DNA of 64,000 nucleotides from Geobacter sp. (GTDB lineage Bacteria; Desulfobacterota; Desulfuromonadia; Geobacterales; Geobacteraceae), in NCBI GenBank assembly GCA_003490025.1, contig DNJC01000032.1:115560-179559 (forward strand), given 5' to 3'. The notes beneath the pieces were generated by a model. The model was given only the letters and a program-made list of their open reading frames with translations. It ran no database searches and was not told the DNA's origin. The position numbers were made by a program, and so were the translations under genes. How positions within the stretch are numbered: position 1 is the stretch's first letter; every line of letters starts with the position of its first letter. Below, piece by piece: positions 50,078-57,965 of this stretch.

Positions 50078-51198
50078 AACTCCCCCTTGGCCAGCACCTG
50101 CTCATAGATAGCATTTGCACGCATCAGAGCAGCTGCGGAGTATGCCTCAGAGGCAGCAGCCGGTACACCGGCCGCCAGATCAGCAGCCCGGTCCAGCGTC
50201 CTCACTCCAGGCAGGTATCGGGCTACCGCACTTCCGCTGAGAGTGACAAGCCCCAGATCATGGGCCCGCCCCCGGCAGAGCCGGGCCATTCCGCAGTCTT
50301 GCAGACAATCGGGCCGGTAGTTGGTGCCCACCTTGTCCATCATGGCTTCAAGCGTCTCGAGCCGCTCCTGCGGATCCCCCCCTTCTCCCGGGAACTGGCA
50401 TCCGCAGGAGGTCTTGACGATGTCGTCACCTTTGGGGGCCGAATCCAGCAGCCTCGACGCACGCCGTACCCGGTCCGCCAGTCCCTGGATAAGCAGTGTG
50501 GGGCGCAAACCGGTGCTTTCCGGCAGGATGATGAATCCCTGATTGGATACGGCCTCGGGCGACAAGCCGAGATCGATCAGCGTCATACGGCAGAGTAAAA
50601 TGTACCAAGCCGCCTGGTCGCACGCGGCACCAAGCTTGTCGCCATCGCACTGGCCATCGGTGATAGGGAAGGACTTGATTTCGGCCGCATGTATCTGGCC
50701 TCCGGTTGCGGCGGCCAGGCCATCGGCTTCGAAATAGGCCCTTTTTCCCGCGATGGTGCAGACCAGGACCGCGCCGTCGATGATATTGGGGGCGTCAGGA
50801 GCCTTATTGATGATTTTCTTCAGCAACTGCCTGGTTTCTGCTGCCCGCAGCCGCAGCCCCTCCTCATTCGGCAGGGCCCCGTCGCGCAGGTTGCGAATCC
50901 GGACATCCGCCAACGGAAAGTCGGCATGCTCACGCAGCAGCTGGATCAAACCGGCATACCCCTTATCCTTCACGCGGCATTCGAACATCTGACCACGCTG
51001 GAATGCCTGGGGGTCCTGGCCAACTTCGACGGCGAAATAGGTGCCGTCACAGAGGTGGTCAAGATCAGTGCGGGCAGCAAGGGCCAGTCTGGCAAGGCTG
51101 CAGTCGGTGTGAGCCATGGCCGCCGCGAGCACGCGGACGGTGGGTCTCTTCTCCGCTGCATCTCCGCGCACCAGCGCAATTTGTTCATCAGTGGTCAT
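50074..51198 (-). CDS. putative RecB/Cas4-like PD-(D/E)xK nuclease with cysteine cluster
   Basis: A 374-residue protein. In the middle it reads AGKRAYFEADGLA, then AAEIKSFP and a later QAAWYILL, which together fit the D, ExK and QxxxY motifs of the RecB/Cas4 nuclease family. Near residues 285-315 it has CGCQFPG and CLQDCGMARLC (CxxxCxxxxxC), and an earlier HLCDGTYF, reminiscent of the Fe-S cysteines of Cas4/AddB nucleases. The nuclease call is by pattern only. It follows the first gene of the operon by 16 bp and overlaps the next by 4 bp. GGAGGTTCCTTC precedes the ATG at 51198; an extension to 51291 is unsupported. Confidence 0.65.
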   Translation of the reverse strand: MTTDEQIALVRGDAAEKRPTVRVLAAAMAHTDCSLARLALAARTDLDHLCDGTYFAVEVGQDPQAFQRGQMFECRVKDKGYAGLIQLLREHADFPLADVRIRNLRDGALPNEEGLRLRAAETRQLLKKIINKAPDAPNIIDGAVLVCTIAGKRAYFEADGLAAATGGQIHAAEIKSFPITDGQCDGDKLGAACDQAAWYILLCRMTLIDLGLSPEAVSNQGFIILPESTGLRPTLLIQGLADRVRRASRLLDSAPKGDDIVKTSCGCQFPGEGGDPQERLETLEAMMDKVGTNYRPDCLQDCGMARLCRGRAHDLGLVTLSGSAVARYLPGVRTLDRAADLAAGVPAAASEAYSAAALMRANAIYEQVLAKGEL

Positions 51199-51214
51199 GA
51201 AGGAACCTCCATAC

Positions 51215-52012
51215 CTAGGTCGCAATTCTTGCGACGTGCGGGGGCGAACTGCCCCAGACCAGCTGTTCCTCATCAAGGGTACGGGTGGCACGATCCGCTT
51301 CGCTCTGCCGCCACTTCTGGTCTTCGCCCCGTATCAGTTCAAGTTCCGCGTGTACCGCGTTACGGGCACGCACTGCATCCACCGCCGCCTGCGGCTGCCA
51401 CGGGTTTGCCAGGGCATCCGGGACCGAGCGCACGAACTCGACCAGCAAGGTGCACATGCGATCCTCCGCCGCAGCATCTAATGAGGATTCAAGCTGGTCG
51501 ATCAGATGCAGACAGACCGTTAGATGGTCGGTCCTCGGGCTCAGCGGCCCAACGATCCGCTGTGGAAGGGGCCAATGGGAGAGCGCAAAGGTTCCCCGCC
51601 CCGCAACAAACCAGGGGCCTTCAAGTGCCGGCACCAAGTAACTATCACGCCGCGAACCGGAGGTCCATGAGCGGTACTCATCTCTGCGAATCGAGGCGAT
51701 GGCCCGCACATCAAAGGATTCTCCACTGCGAGCCTGGCTGTAGGCCGCGATCAGCTTCGGGGAGCAGGGAACATTCAGCTCGGTGAGCACACGGATGGCA
51801 CGCTCCCTCATGCTGAGGTTCTTGTTGACTGCTGGACGCTGCACACGCTGCTGCCCAAGTCTACGCGCCCTTTGCCAGGCGTTGTCCGCCGCCTGTTGAA
51901 GACGTGTTGCTGCATCCATGTCGCCGCGGTTAATAGCTTCGGCGGTCTCCGCTGCCAATCGGGCAGCATCCAGCATTATCTGAGCAAGTTTATTGTCCAT
52001 GGAAACTAGCAT
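51215..52012 (-). CDS. first gene of the helicase-nuclease operon, putative winged-helix protein
   Basis: A 265-residue protein not assigned to a family. Residues 1-60 are a helical hairpin (LAQIMLDAARLAAETAEAIN). Residues 75-125 (MRERAIRVLTELNVPCSPKL; IAAYSQARSGESFDVRAIAS; IRRDEY) look like a winged helix. The C-terminal half is mixed, with FALSHWPLP and a helix around EDRMCTLLVEFV. The start is uncertain: ATG at 52012 or 52000, neither with a good ribosome site. Three TCTGGAAAAA repeats lie directly upstream, so this protein may be the operon's own regulator. It is followed after 16 bp by the nuclease gene. Confidence 0.65.
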   Translation of the reverse strand: MLVSMDNKLAQIMLDAARLAAETAEAINRGDMDAATRLQQAADNAWQRARRLGQQRVQRPAVNKNLSMRERAIRVLTELNVPCSPKLIAAYSQARSGESFDVRAIASIRRDEYRSWTSGSRRDSYLVPALEGPWFVAGRGTFALSHWPLPQRIVGPLSPRTDHLTVCLHLIDQLESSLDAAAEDRMCTLLVEFVRSVPDALANPWQPQAAVDAVRARNAVHAELELIRGEDQKWRQSEADRATRTLDEEQLVWGSSPPHVARIAT

Positions 52013-52019
52013 ACCAGAC

Positions 52020-52069
52020 TTTTTCCAGATTACAAGATGTTTTTCCAGACAAAAAAGAATTTTTCCAGA
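52020..52069 (-). promoter_or_regulatory. three iteron-like repeats (TCTGGAAAAA) at exact 20-bp spacing
   Basis: TCTGGAAAAA on the minus strand at 52069-52060, 52049-52040 and 52029-52020, each separated by 10 bp of AT-rich sequence. A partial copy (TCTGG) follows just before the start of the operon's first gene. A spacing of 20 bp is about two helical turns and puts all sites on one face of DNA. A regulator binding array or operator is likely. Confidence 0.7.
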
Positions 52070-52163
52070 GTCACCTCCAGGGGCGACGATAGTGCCCCAA
52101 GCTTTGCAGTTCAGGGGGGTACATTCGAGTAAGGCCCGCCGATACCTCATGCTGTAGACGCAA

Positions 52164-52200
52164 TAAAGCCTCCGCTAACCATTTGTGGTCAGCGGAGGCC
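52164..52200 (-). terminator. intrinsic terminator after the second integrase
   Basis: Read on the minus strand: GGCCTCCGCTGACC-ACAAAT-GGTTAGCGGAGGC followed by TTTATT, 18 bp after the stop of the second integrase. Confidence 0.85.
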
Positions 52201-52217
52201 TTGATTATGCGCGTAAA

Positions 52218-53096
52218 TTACGTCAACAGGCTGGTGTAGGCTCGAAGAACCTCCGTGCGGCCATGTCCAACGTGTTCAACTAACTCAGCTATCAGTTGAG
52301 GTCGTTCTTCTTCAGGCTGCTTAAGGATTTCCTGACATCGTTCGACGATCCATTGCCGCCGCAGGGCGTGCATGTTCGCATTGCTGCTTCTAGTTGCACC
52401 TGCTGCAGCTAGCTGGTTTTGAAGGCGCTTTAGGCCCTTTTGCAGGCTCAGGTCCTCGTCAATCAGTTTTCCGCCATGGCTGGCACGATACGAAGTGTTA
52501 TGTGCAAGCACTTCTCGTTGTTCGGCCGAGGTGATCGGGACCTCGCGGGGGCGGCCGCCCTTCGCGCCCTGCACAACCAGATATTCTTTGCCGTCTCGTT
52601 CTACGGTATGACAGCTTAGGAGGGTTTCCTTCTGACGCAGGCCAAAGAGCTTTGCCATGTCGAAGGCAATTTGATGATTCGCACTCAGCCGGGAGCGAAC
52701 CGCTTGAATCGTTGCCGGGTCAATTTGTCTGTCTGCATGTTTTGTTCGATTTCCAAGGTCGCGTGCGCAGCCGAGCTCCTTGTTGGTTGGGACAATGTCG
52801 GGTTTGCCCATCATTCTACAGAGATGCCTCATTGCTGTCGCATGATTGGCCATCCTTCCCGCCGACATCCCTGTAGCCCTGAGTTCAGCAAAATAGCGCT
52901 GAACGTGCCCTGGCTTCAAATGCTTAATGCTGTTCAGCCCGTACTTCTTCATGGTCCTACCGATGCGTCCCAGGCAATTGAGTTGGTCTTTGCGCGTCAG
53001 TGATGAACCCCGCCGCAACTTGCCTACAATGAATCGTGCCTCCCATTCCAGCCGTTCCAATTGTTTGCCAACGATAACCGTTTTTTTGCGTGCCAT
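52218..53096 (-). CDS. tyrosine recombinase (integrase domain protein)
   Basis: A 292-residue recombinase, shorter than the first and of a different subfamily. The N-terminal SAM-like core-binding region is YGLNSIKHLKPGHVQRYFAE. The catalytic region has LFGLRQKETLLSC (Arg I), ANMHALRRQWI (His/Arg), VEHVGHGRTEVLRAYTSLL (His and the likely nucleophilic Tyr). Related small integrases occur on ICEs and plasmids. GGGAGGTGCTAA precedes the ATG at 53096. A strong terminator follows. A 580-bp structured region lies upstream. Confidence 0.83.
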   Translation of the reverse strand: MARKKTVIVGKQLERLEWEARFIVGKLRRGSSLTRKDQLNCLGRIGRTMKKYGLNSIKHLKPGHVQRYFAELRATGMSAGRMANHATAMRHLCRMMGKPDIVPTNKELGCARDLGNRTKHADRQIDPATIQAVRSRLSANHQIAFDMAKLFGLRQKETLLSCHTVERDGKEYLVVQGAKGGRPREVPITSAEQREVLAHNTSYRASHGGKLIDEDLSLQKGLKRLQNQLAAAGATRSSNANMHALRRQWIVERCQEILKQPEEERPQLIAELVEHVGHGRTEVLRAYTSLLT

Positions 53097-53194
53097 TTAG
53101 CACCTCCCCGGGCCAGTTGCCCTGGATCAACCGCCGAGAGCGGTTCACCCAGAGCTACTGCAGCGCGAAGGTATAGGGTAAGTGTATGAGGTCG

Positions 53195-53563
53195 TGCCGA
53201 TCTTCATCTGATCGGCAGTGCAAAAGGGGACGAATCCCGCCACCAATGGTGGTTTTCATTCTGCGTCCAAACGTTTAGTCCAGATGCTGCTGTGAGCAGC
53301 ATGCTGGCACCCCAGATGGGGCCGTCTGGTGACCTGGAAACATGCGCTTTTGTCGCATGTTCGTGCTGTTACCGTGGAGGTGTTAGTGTTGGCAATCTCG
53401 GTGTTGTCGCGACACTGCCGCGAAGCGGTGCATTCGTCCGCCAGCCTGGCAGGTAGGTTTACATGAGGTGCAGATCAGGCCCGTCTCTCTCTGGTTTTCC
53501 AGATAGAGACGGGCAAATGAACTCATACGGTGGCAACTGATGCCGGGAGGATTAACCTCCCGG
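53195..53563. other. gene-free region with a run of strong hairpins
   Basis: Within the 580-bp gap 53097-53676. Visible inverted repeats: TGCCGATC/GATCGGCA (53195-53217), ATGCTGCT-GTG-AGCAGCAT (53284-53302), AACATGCG/CGCATGTT (53339-53361), TGTCGCGACA (53405-53414), GCCCGTCTCT/AGAGACGGGC enclosing CTGG-TTTT-CCAG (53479-53514), and CCGGGAGG-ATTAA-CCTCCCGG (53543-53563). No convincing protein is coded. It could be an origin of transfer or replication, a structured RNA, or a multi-site recombination region. Confidence 0.6.
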
Positions 53564-53676
53564 TCAGTAACTGGGACAATGTACTGCCGTTGGTGCCGTG
53601 CCGTGGCGCATCCTTTTGTCGGTCGGGTTCACGTGTCACAACGCAGGTAAAAGTTTCTCAATGGCGCTCGCGGCAT

Positions 53677-54156
53677 TCACAACAACCCCTTTTCCACAAA
53701 GCTCAGGTACGTGTCACCGATAACGATGTGGTCCAGGACCTTAATTCCCAGAAGCTCCCCGCTTTCCTGGAGCCGCCTGGCGATGGACAAATCCTCCGGG
53801 CTGGGTGTCGGGTCGCCCGACGGGTGGTTGTGCAGGAGCAGGATCGCCGCAGCGTTTGATAAAAGCGCAGTTTTGAAGACCTCCCGTGGGTGCACGATGG
53901 CTTGGTTCAGCGAACCGACTGACACTCTGTCGAAACAGGCGATCCGGTTTTTCCCGTCGAGGTGAAGGACCACGAAGTGCTCCTTGGTTTCCCGGGCCAG
54001 CTCGCGGAAAATCTCGAAGACTTGGTTGGGCGTGGTGAAGCGCAGCGACGCCCAGGTGGGCGCGTCGTCTCGGACAACCTCTCTGCTGTAGCGGGCCTCA
54101 ATCGATTTCAGAACAATACGTTTGATGGGGGTTGCAGTGCATTGGTCGGTGGTCAT
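53677..54156 (-). CDS. RadC-like JAB-domain protein
   Basis: A 159-residue protein with the JAMM/MPN metalloprotease-fold signature. EHFVVLHLDGKNRI is followed by LLLHNHPSGDPTPSPEDLSIA (His-x-His ... Ser ... Asp metal site), and it ends FVEKGLL. It lacks the helix-hairpin-helix domain of chromosomal RadC, as do most copies on plasmids, phages and ICEs, where it is a common accessory gene of unknown role. AAGGAGGA upstream fixes the start at the ATG at 54156 rather than a GTG at 54162. Next upstream is a DUF6573-like gene on the same strand. Confidence 0.88.
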   Translation of the reverse strand: MTTDQCTATPIKRIVLKSIEARYSREVVRDDAPTWASLRFTTPNQVFEIFRELARETKEHFVVLHLDGKNRIACFDRVSVGSLNQAIVHPREVFKTALLSNAAAILLLHNHPSGDPTPSPEDLSIARRLQESGELLGIKVLDHIVIGDTYLSFVEKGLL

Positions 54157-54241
54157 GTCCACTCCTCCTTAATTGTCGGGGCGGACTGGCCCCTTGGGCA
54201 GTACGCCCCCATGGGGTTGATGGTCGATGGTCGAAGATGGA

Positions 54242-54622
54242 CTAGTCTTCCTCCGGTAGCATGACAGTGATGACCGGCTCCATTTTGTCGCCGGGATGGC
54301 ACACCGCCTTTAGCCGGTGGACTTTGCTTCTTCTTGCGTCAGGTATAATGACATCGAAAAAAACGGTCTGTTCATCAGGTCGTGCGACCATGTAGTTCTG
54401 CGACATGTACAGGATGTCCCAGACGATGCCTGCCGGGGTAGCGCCAGTGTCAGCTGCCACGCCATGTTCAATGAGTGACCAGACAGCTGCCGTGCAGCCG
54501 ACTGGAAACCGATACATGCCGCATTGTTCTGGGTAACGTTCAGATAGGTCGATCAGAACGCCGTCGTTGATGGCGTCGGCGCGGGTGTAGCTGTAGACGA
54601 TGTGGCCAAAAAGGTCATTCAT
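54242..54622 (-). CDS. DUF6573-like accessory protein
   Basis: A 126-residue protein. It starts MNDLFGHIVYSYTRADAIND followed by GVLIDLSERYPEQCGM, a pattern found in the DUF6573 family carried by plasmids and ICEs. The later part has WDILYMSQNYMVARPDEQ and VFFDVIIPDARRSKVHRLKA, and it ends MLPEED. Function unknown. AAGGAG lies just upstream of the ATG at 54622; the longer open frame to 54904 is not supported. It sits 85 bp upstream of the RadC-like gene and is probably cotranscribed. Confidence 0.65.
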   Translation of the reverse strand: MNDLFGHIVYSYTRADAINDGVLIDLSERYPEQCGMYRFPVGCTAAVWSLIEHGVAADTGATPAGIVWDILYMSQNYMVARPDEQTVFFDVIIPDARRSKVHRLKAVCHPGDKMEPVITVMLPEED

Positions 54623-55088
54623 GGTGTACTCCTTCTGTGTTGTTGGGTTGAGCGCGCAAGCCTGCCGGCCAGAAGCGATACTGGGGAATGCGGAAAATGA
54701 TAGAGTGGGTAAGCTGCTGGAGTGGCATGGGCGGGCTAAATGAGATAAGGGATATTGCTGGTGACTGGGCATCACGACGGCGTAACGGGTCAGGATGTCT
54801 TTCGGAGGATTTCGGGCAAGGCTTCGCCCATGTGTGCTGCGGATGCGCCGTTTGGTGGCGCATTTGAAAGGGCTCCCAATGGGAGTAGAAAGTGGCCTAC
54901 CCATAGCATGACGGGCAGGGCTGTCAATAGATTTATAATGGGATCGGCAAGTGAACCAGCATTATCGAGCCTGGGTTTGACAGACATTATCCAGATGCTG
55001 TAACTGCCTGAACACAAGTTTTCTTGTGTTATTCCATTCCAATTTTTGCTATACCGGGTCATTCGTCAAAACATGAAAAAGGAAACGC
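54623..55088. other. 466-bp divergent intergenic region upstream of hsdM
   Basis: No credible gene. It separates the DUF6573-like gene (minus) from hsdM (plus). Near its right end is the perfect palindrome AACACAAG-TTTT-CTTGTGTT (55011-55030), followed by a TGCTATAC extended -10-like element near 55048. Confidence 0.45.
55011..55030. promoter_or_regulatory. perfect 8-bp palindrome, possible operator of the hsd operon
   Basis: AACACAAG-TTTT-CTTGTGTT, 58 bp upstream of the hsdM start. It could bind a dimeric controller or form a hairpin. Confidence 0.4.
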
Positions 55089-56708
55089 ATGATCTGGATA
55101 GCCACCTCCGAAAAAGACACTGCCACCACAACCCTGGAAAAGCGCCTGTGGGATGCTGCTGACCAGTTCCGCGCCAATTCCGGCCTCAAGGCGCAGGAAT
55201 ACTCAGGCCCGATCCTCGGTCTCATTTTCCTGCGCTTTGCCGAGGTACGCTTTGCTGTCCAGCGTGGCAAGCTAGAAGCTGCCGGCGCATCATCACGGCG
55301 CGGCAGCAGGGTCGATGAACCCGCAGCCTACCACGCGGAAGGAATTCTCTTCCTTGGCTCCGAGGCACGTTTCGATTACCTGCTTACCCTGCCCGAGGCG
55401 GCCGACATCGGCGCCAAGGTCAATGCAGCGATGCGCGAGATCGAAAAGCACAACCCGCAGCTTGCCGGCGTGCTGCCGAAGACCTACAACCTCTTCACTA
55501 GTACCTTGCTAAAGGAGCTGTTGAAGAAGGTTTCCGAGATTCCGGCCACGCTGGACTACGACGCCTTCGGCCGCATTTACGAGTATTTCCTCGGCGCCTT
55601 CGCCTTAACCGAGGGCCAGGGCGGCGGCGAGTTCTACACCCCGAGCAGCATCGTCAAGTTACTGGCCGAAGTCATCGAACCCTTCCACGGGCGCATCCTC
55701 GATCCCGCCTGCGGCTCCGGCGGCATGTTCGTGCAGTCGGCGCGCTTCGTCGCCGAGCACCAGAAGAACCCCGCAGCTGAGCTTGCCATCTGTGGCGTCG
55801 AAAAGACTGACGAGACCGGCCGCCTGTGCCGCCTGAACCTCGCCGTGCATGGGCTGGAGGGCGACATTCGCCACGGTGGCAACGTCAACAGCTATTACGA
55901 CGACCCGCACAGCGCCACCGGCCAGTTCGACTTCGTCCTCGCCAACCCCCCTTTCAACGTCAATGCTGTGGACAAGGAACGGCTCAAGGATATGGTCGGC
56001 GCCGGTCGCCGCTTCCCCTTCGGCCTGCCACGAAGTGACAACGCCAACTACCTCTGGATTCAGCTCTTCTACTCGGCGCTCAATGCCACGGGGCGTGCCG
56101 GCTTCGTCATGGCCAACTCGGCGTCGGATGCCCGCTCTACCGAGCAGGAACTCCGTCAGAAGCTGATCGAAGCTCGGGCTGTGGATGTCATGGTCGCCGT
56201 AGGCGCCAACATGTTTTACACCGTCACACTGCCTTGCACCCTTTGGTTCTTCGATAACGGCAAGGCCAAGACGAAGCGCGCCGACACTGTGCTCTTCATT
56301 GACGCCCGCCACATCTACCGCCAAGTGGATCGCGCCCATCGCGACTGGACGTCGGCGCAGATCAGCTTCATTGCCAATTTGGTGCGCCTCTATCGCTACG
56401 AAGCGCTTGACCTAACGGTTGGAAATGACGAGACGGAGGCCAAGCTCAAGGAAGTCTTTGGCGGCACACCGGCCTACGCCGATGTGCCCGGCCTGTGCAA
56501 GGCGGCGACGATACAAGAAATCGAAGCCAACGGCTGGTCGCTCAACCCTGGCCGCTACGTCGGCGTCGCGCCAGGCGAAGAGGTCAGCGACGAGGACTTC
56601 AAGGAACAGCTCGAAAACCTCAATGAGGAACTGGAATCGCTGAACGTCCAGGCGCGGGAACTGGAGCAGACCATCGCCTCAAATGTGGCTGGGATTTTAA
56701 GCGCATGA
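55089..56708 (+). CDS. hsdM: type I restriction-modification system, methyltransferase subunit
   Basis: A 539-residue N6-adenine methyltransferase that forms the M2S1 modification core. The N-terminal HsdM domain is at residues 10-130 (LEKRLWDAADQFRANSGLKAQ; IFLRFAEVRF). The SAM-binding motif I is DPACGSGGMF near residue 204 and the catalytic motif IV NPPF near 287. The C-terminus is a coiled coil (EQLENLNEELESLNVQARELEQTIAS). AAAGGAAACGC precedes the ATG. It overlaps hsdS by 4 bp (ATGA), so M and S are coupled. Confidence 0.95.
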   Translation: MIWIATSEKDTATTTLEKRLWDAADQFRANSGLKAQEYSGPILGLIFLRFAEVRFAVQRGKLEAAGASSRRGSRVDEPAAYHAEGILFLGSEARFDYLLTLPEAADIGAKVNAAMREIEKHNPQLAGVLPKTYNLFTSTLLKELLKKVSEIPATLDYDAFGRIYEYFLGAFALTEGQGGGEFYTPSSIVKLLAEVIEPFHGRILDPACGSGGMFVQSARFVAEHQKNPAAELAICGVEKTDETGRLCRLNLAVHGLEGDIRHGGNVNSYYDDPHSATGQFDFVLANPPFNVNAVDKERLKDMVGAGRRFPFGLPRSDNANYLWIQLFYSALNATGRAGFVMANSASDARSTEQELRQKLIEARAVDVMVAVGANMFYTVTLPCTLWFFDNGKAKTKRADTVLFIDARHIYRQVDRAHRDWTSAQISFIANLVRLYRYEALDLTVGNDETEAKLKEVFGGTPAYADVPGLCKAATIQEIEANGWSLNPGRYVGVAPGEEVSDEDFKEQLENLNEELESLNVQARELEQTIASNVAGILSA

Positions 56709-57964
56709 CTAGCATTGACAGTAAACAAACCACCCTCGAAGCGATTGCCGAATTCACAAACGGTGGAGCTTGGAGTCAAGCCGAGTATTCCAAAGAAGGT
56801 GTTCCCGTCGTTCGCGTCACCGACATCAAGAATGAGACGGTTGGCCTTTCCGACTGTAAGTTCCTACCCAAATTAGCCCTCAATAAGTACGCCAGACACT
56901 TATTGCGAGCCGGAGACTTGGTAATTTGCACAGTCGGCTCTCACCCCACCCAGCCAGGTTCAGTCGTAGGTCGTGCTGCGGTAGTACCAGAAACCGCCCA
57001 CGGTGCGCTGCTTAACCAGAATGCAGTGTGCATCCGTTCGTCATCGCCAGGCGTAGATCAAGGCTGGCTCGGTTATCTCGGCCGCAGTCAAGCATTCCAC
57101 GACTACATTATTAGTTGTGCGCGCGGATCAGCGAATCAGGTTCGAATGGCGATTGGGCTTCTTAAGGAAATGCCCGTTGACCTTCCCTCGCTTGCCGTCC
57201 AGCAACGCATAGCTGGCATTTTGTCGGCTTATGACGAACTCATTGAGAACAACCAGCGGCGCATCAAGATTCTTGAATCAATGACCCGAGGTATCTACCG
57301 CGAGTGGTTCATCAATTACCGCTTTCCCGGCCACGAAGACCAGACCCGCGTCGTTTCGCCACTCGGCAAGATTCCGCAAGGATGGGAGGTGATGCGTGTC
57401 ACAGACGCCATGAATGTGAACCCGCGTGTTGCCATCCCACGAGATGGCGAAAAGCCTTTTGTCCCAATGGGCTGCCTTTCTAACGACTCGATGCTCATCA
57501 CTAACATCGAATCGCGCACAGGCAATAGCGGAGCCAAGTTTCAGAACGGCGATACGCTTTTCGCACGCATCACACCTTGCCTGGAAAACGGCAAGACGGG
57601 TTTTGTCCAATTTCTGCCCGACGCAAATGCGGTCGCGTTCGGCTCGACAGAATTCATCGTGCTTCGATCACGTTCTCTTACTCCCGAGTTTGTCTATTGC
57701 CTCGCGCGTAGCGACGAGTTTCGCGAAGTTGCGATCAAGAGCATGTCTGGTGCTTCGGGACGGCAGCGAGTGCAGGAGCAATGTTTCAACGATTTCCATA
57801 TTGCTCAGCCACCGCGTGCCCTGCTTGACCAGTTCTCAGCAATCGTCTCTCCGAGCTTCCGGCTCATCTACAAGCTCCATAAGCAAATCCAAAACCTCCG
57901 GCGCACCCGTGATCTCTTGCTGCCGCGCCTGCTCTCCGGCCAGATCGATTTAGAGACTGCCTAA
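56705..57964 (+). CDS. hsdS: type I restriction-modification system, specificity subunit
   Basis: A 419-residue DNA-recognition subunit with two target-recognition domains. The first (about 5-155) has TTLEAIAEFTNGGAWSQAEY and ends in the conserved helix LPSLAVQQRIAGILSAYDEL. The second (about 215-365) has IPQGWEVMRVTDAMNV and ends RALLDQFSAIV. Two long coiled helices (NNQRRIKILESMTRGIYREWF; LHKQIQNLRRTRDLLLPRL) set TRD spacing. Each TRD reads one half of a bipartite site, which cannot be predicted here. It is intact and in the standard order with hsdM and hsdR. Confidence 0.93.
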   Translation: MTSIDSKQTTLEAIAEFTNGGAWSQAEYSKEGVPVVRVTDIKNETVGLSDCKFLPKLALNKYARHLLRAGDLVICTVGSHPTQPGSVVGRAAVVPETAHGALLNQNAVCIRSSSPGVDQGWLGYLGRSQAFHDYIISCARGSANQVRMAIGLLKEMPVDLPSLAVQQRIAGILSAYDELIENNQRRIKILESMTRGIYREWFINYRFPGHEDQTRVVSPLGKIPQGWEVMRVTDAMNVNPRVAIPRDGEKPFVPMGCLSNDSMLITNIESRTGNSGAKFQNGDTLFARITPCLENGKTGFVQFLPDANAVAFGSTEFIVLRSRSLTPEFVYCLARSDEFREVAIKSMSGASGRQRVQEQCFNDFHIAQPPRALLDQFSAIVSPSFRLIYKLHKQIQNLRRTRDLLLPRLLSGQIDLETA

Positions 57965-57965
57965 C

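Noticed and set aside
52020..52069. CRISPR array
   Set aside because: The repeats are only 10 bp with 10-bp spacers and there are only three. No CRISPR array was seen anywhere in the window, and the nuclease is only Cas4-like with no other cas genes.
53165..53240. tRNA-like gene (stem with 7-base loop TTCATCT, then CGAATCCCGCCACCA)
   Set aside because: The anticodon-like arm is good, but the T-arm is off consensus, base 37 is a pyrimidine and no acceptor stem pairs, so a tRNA cannot be supported.
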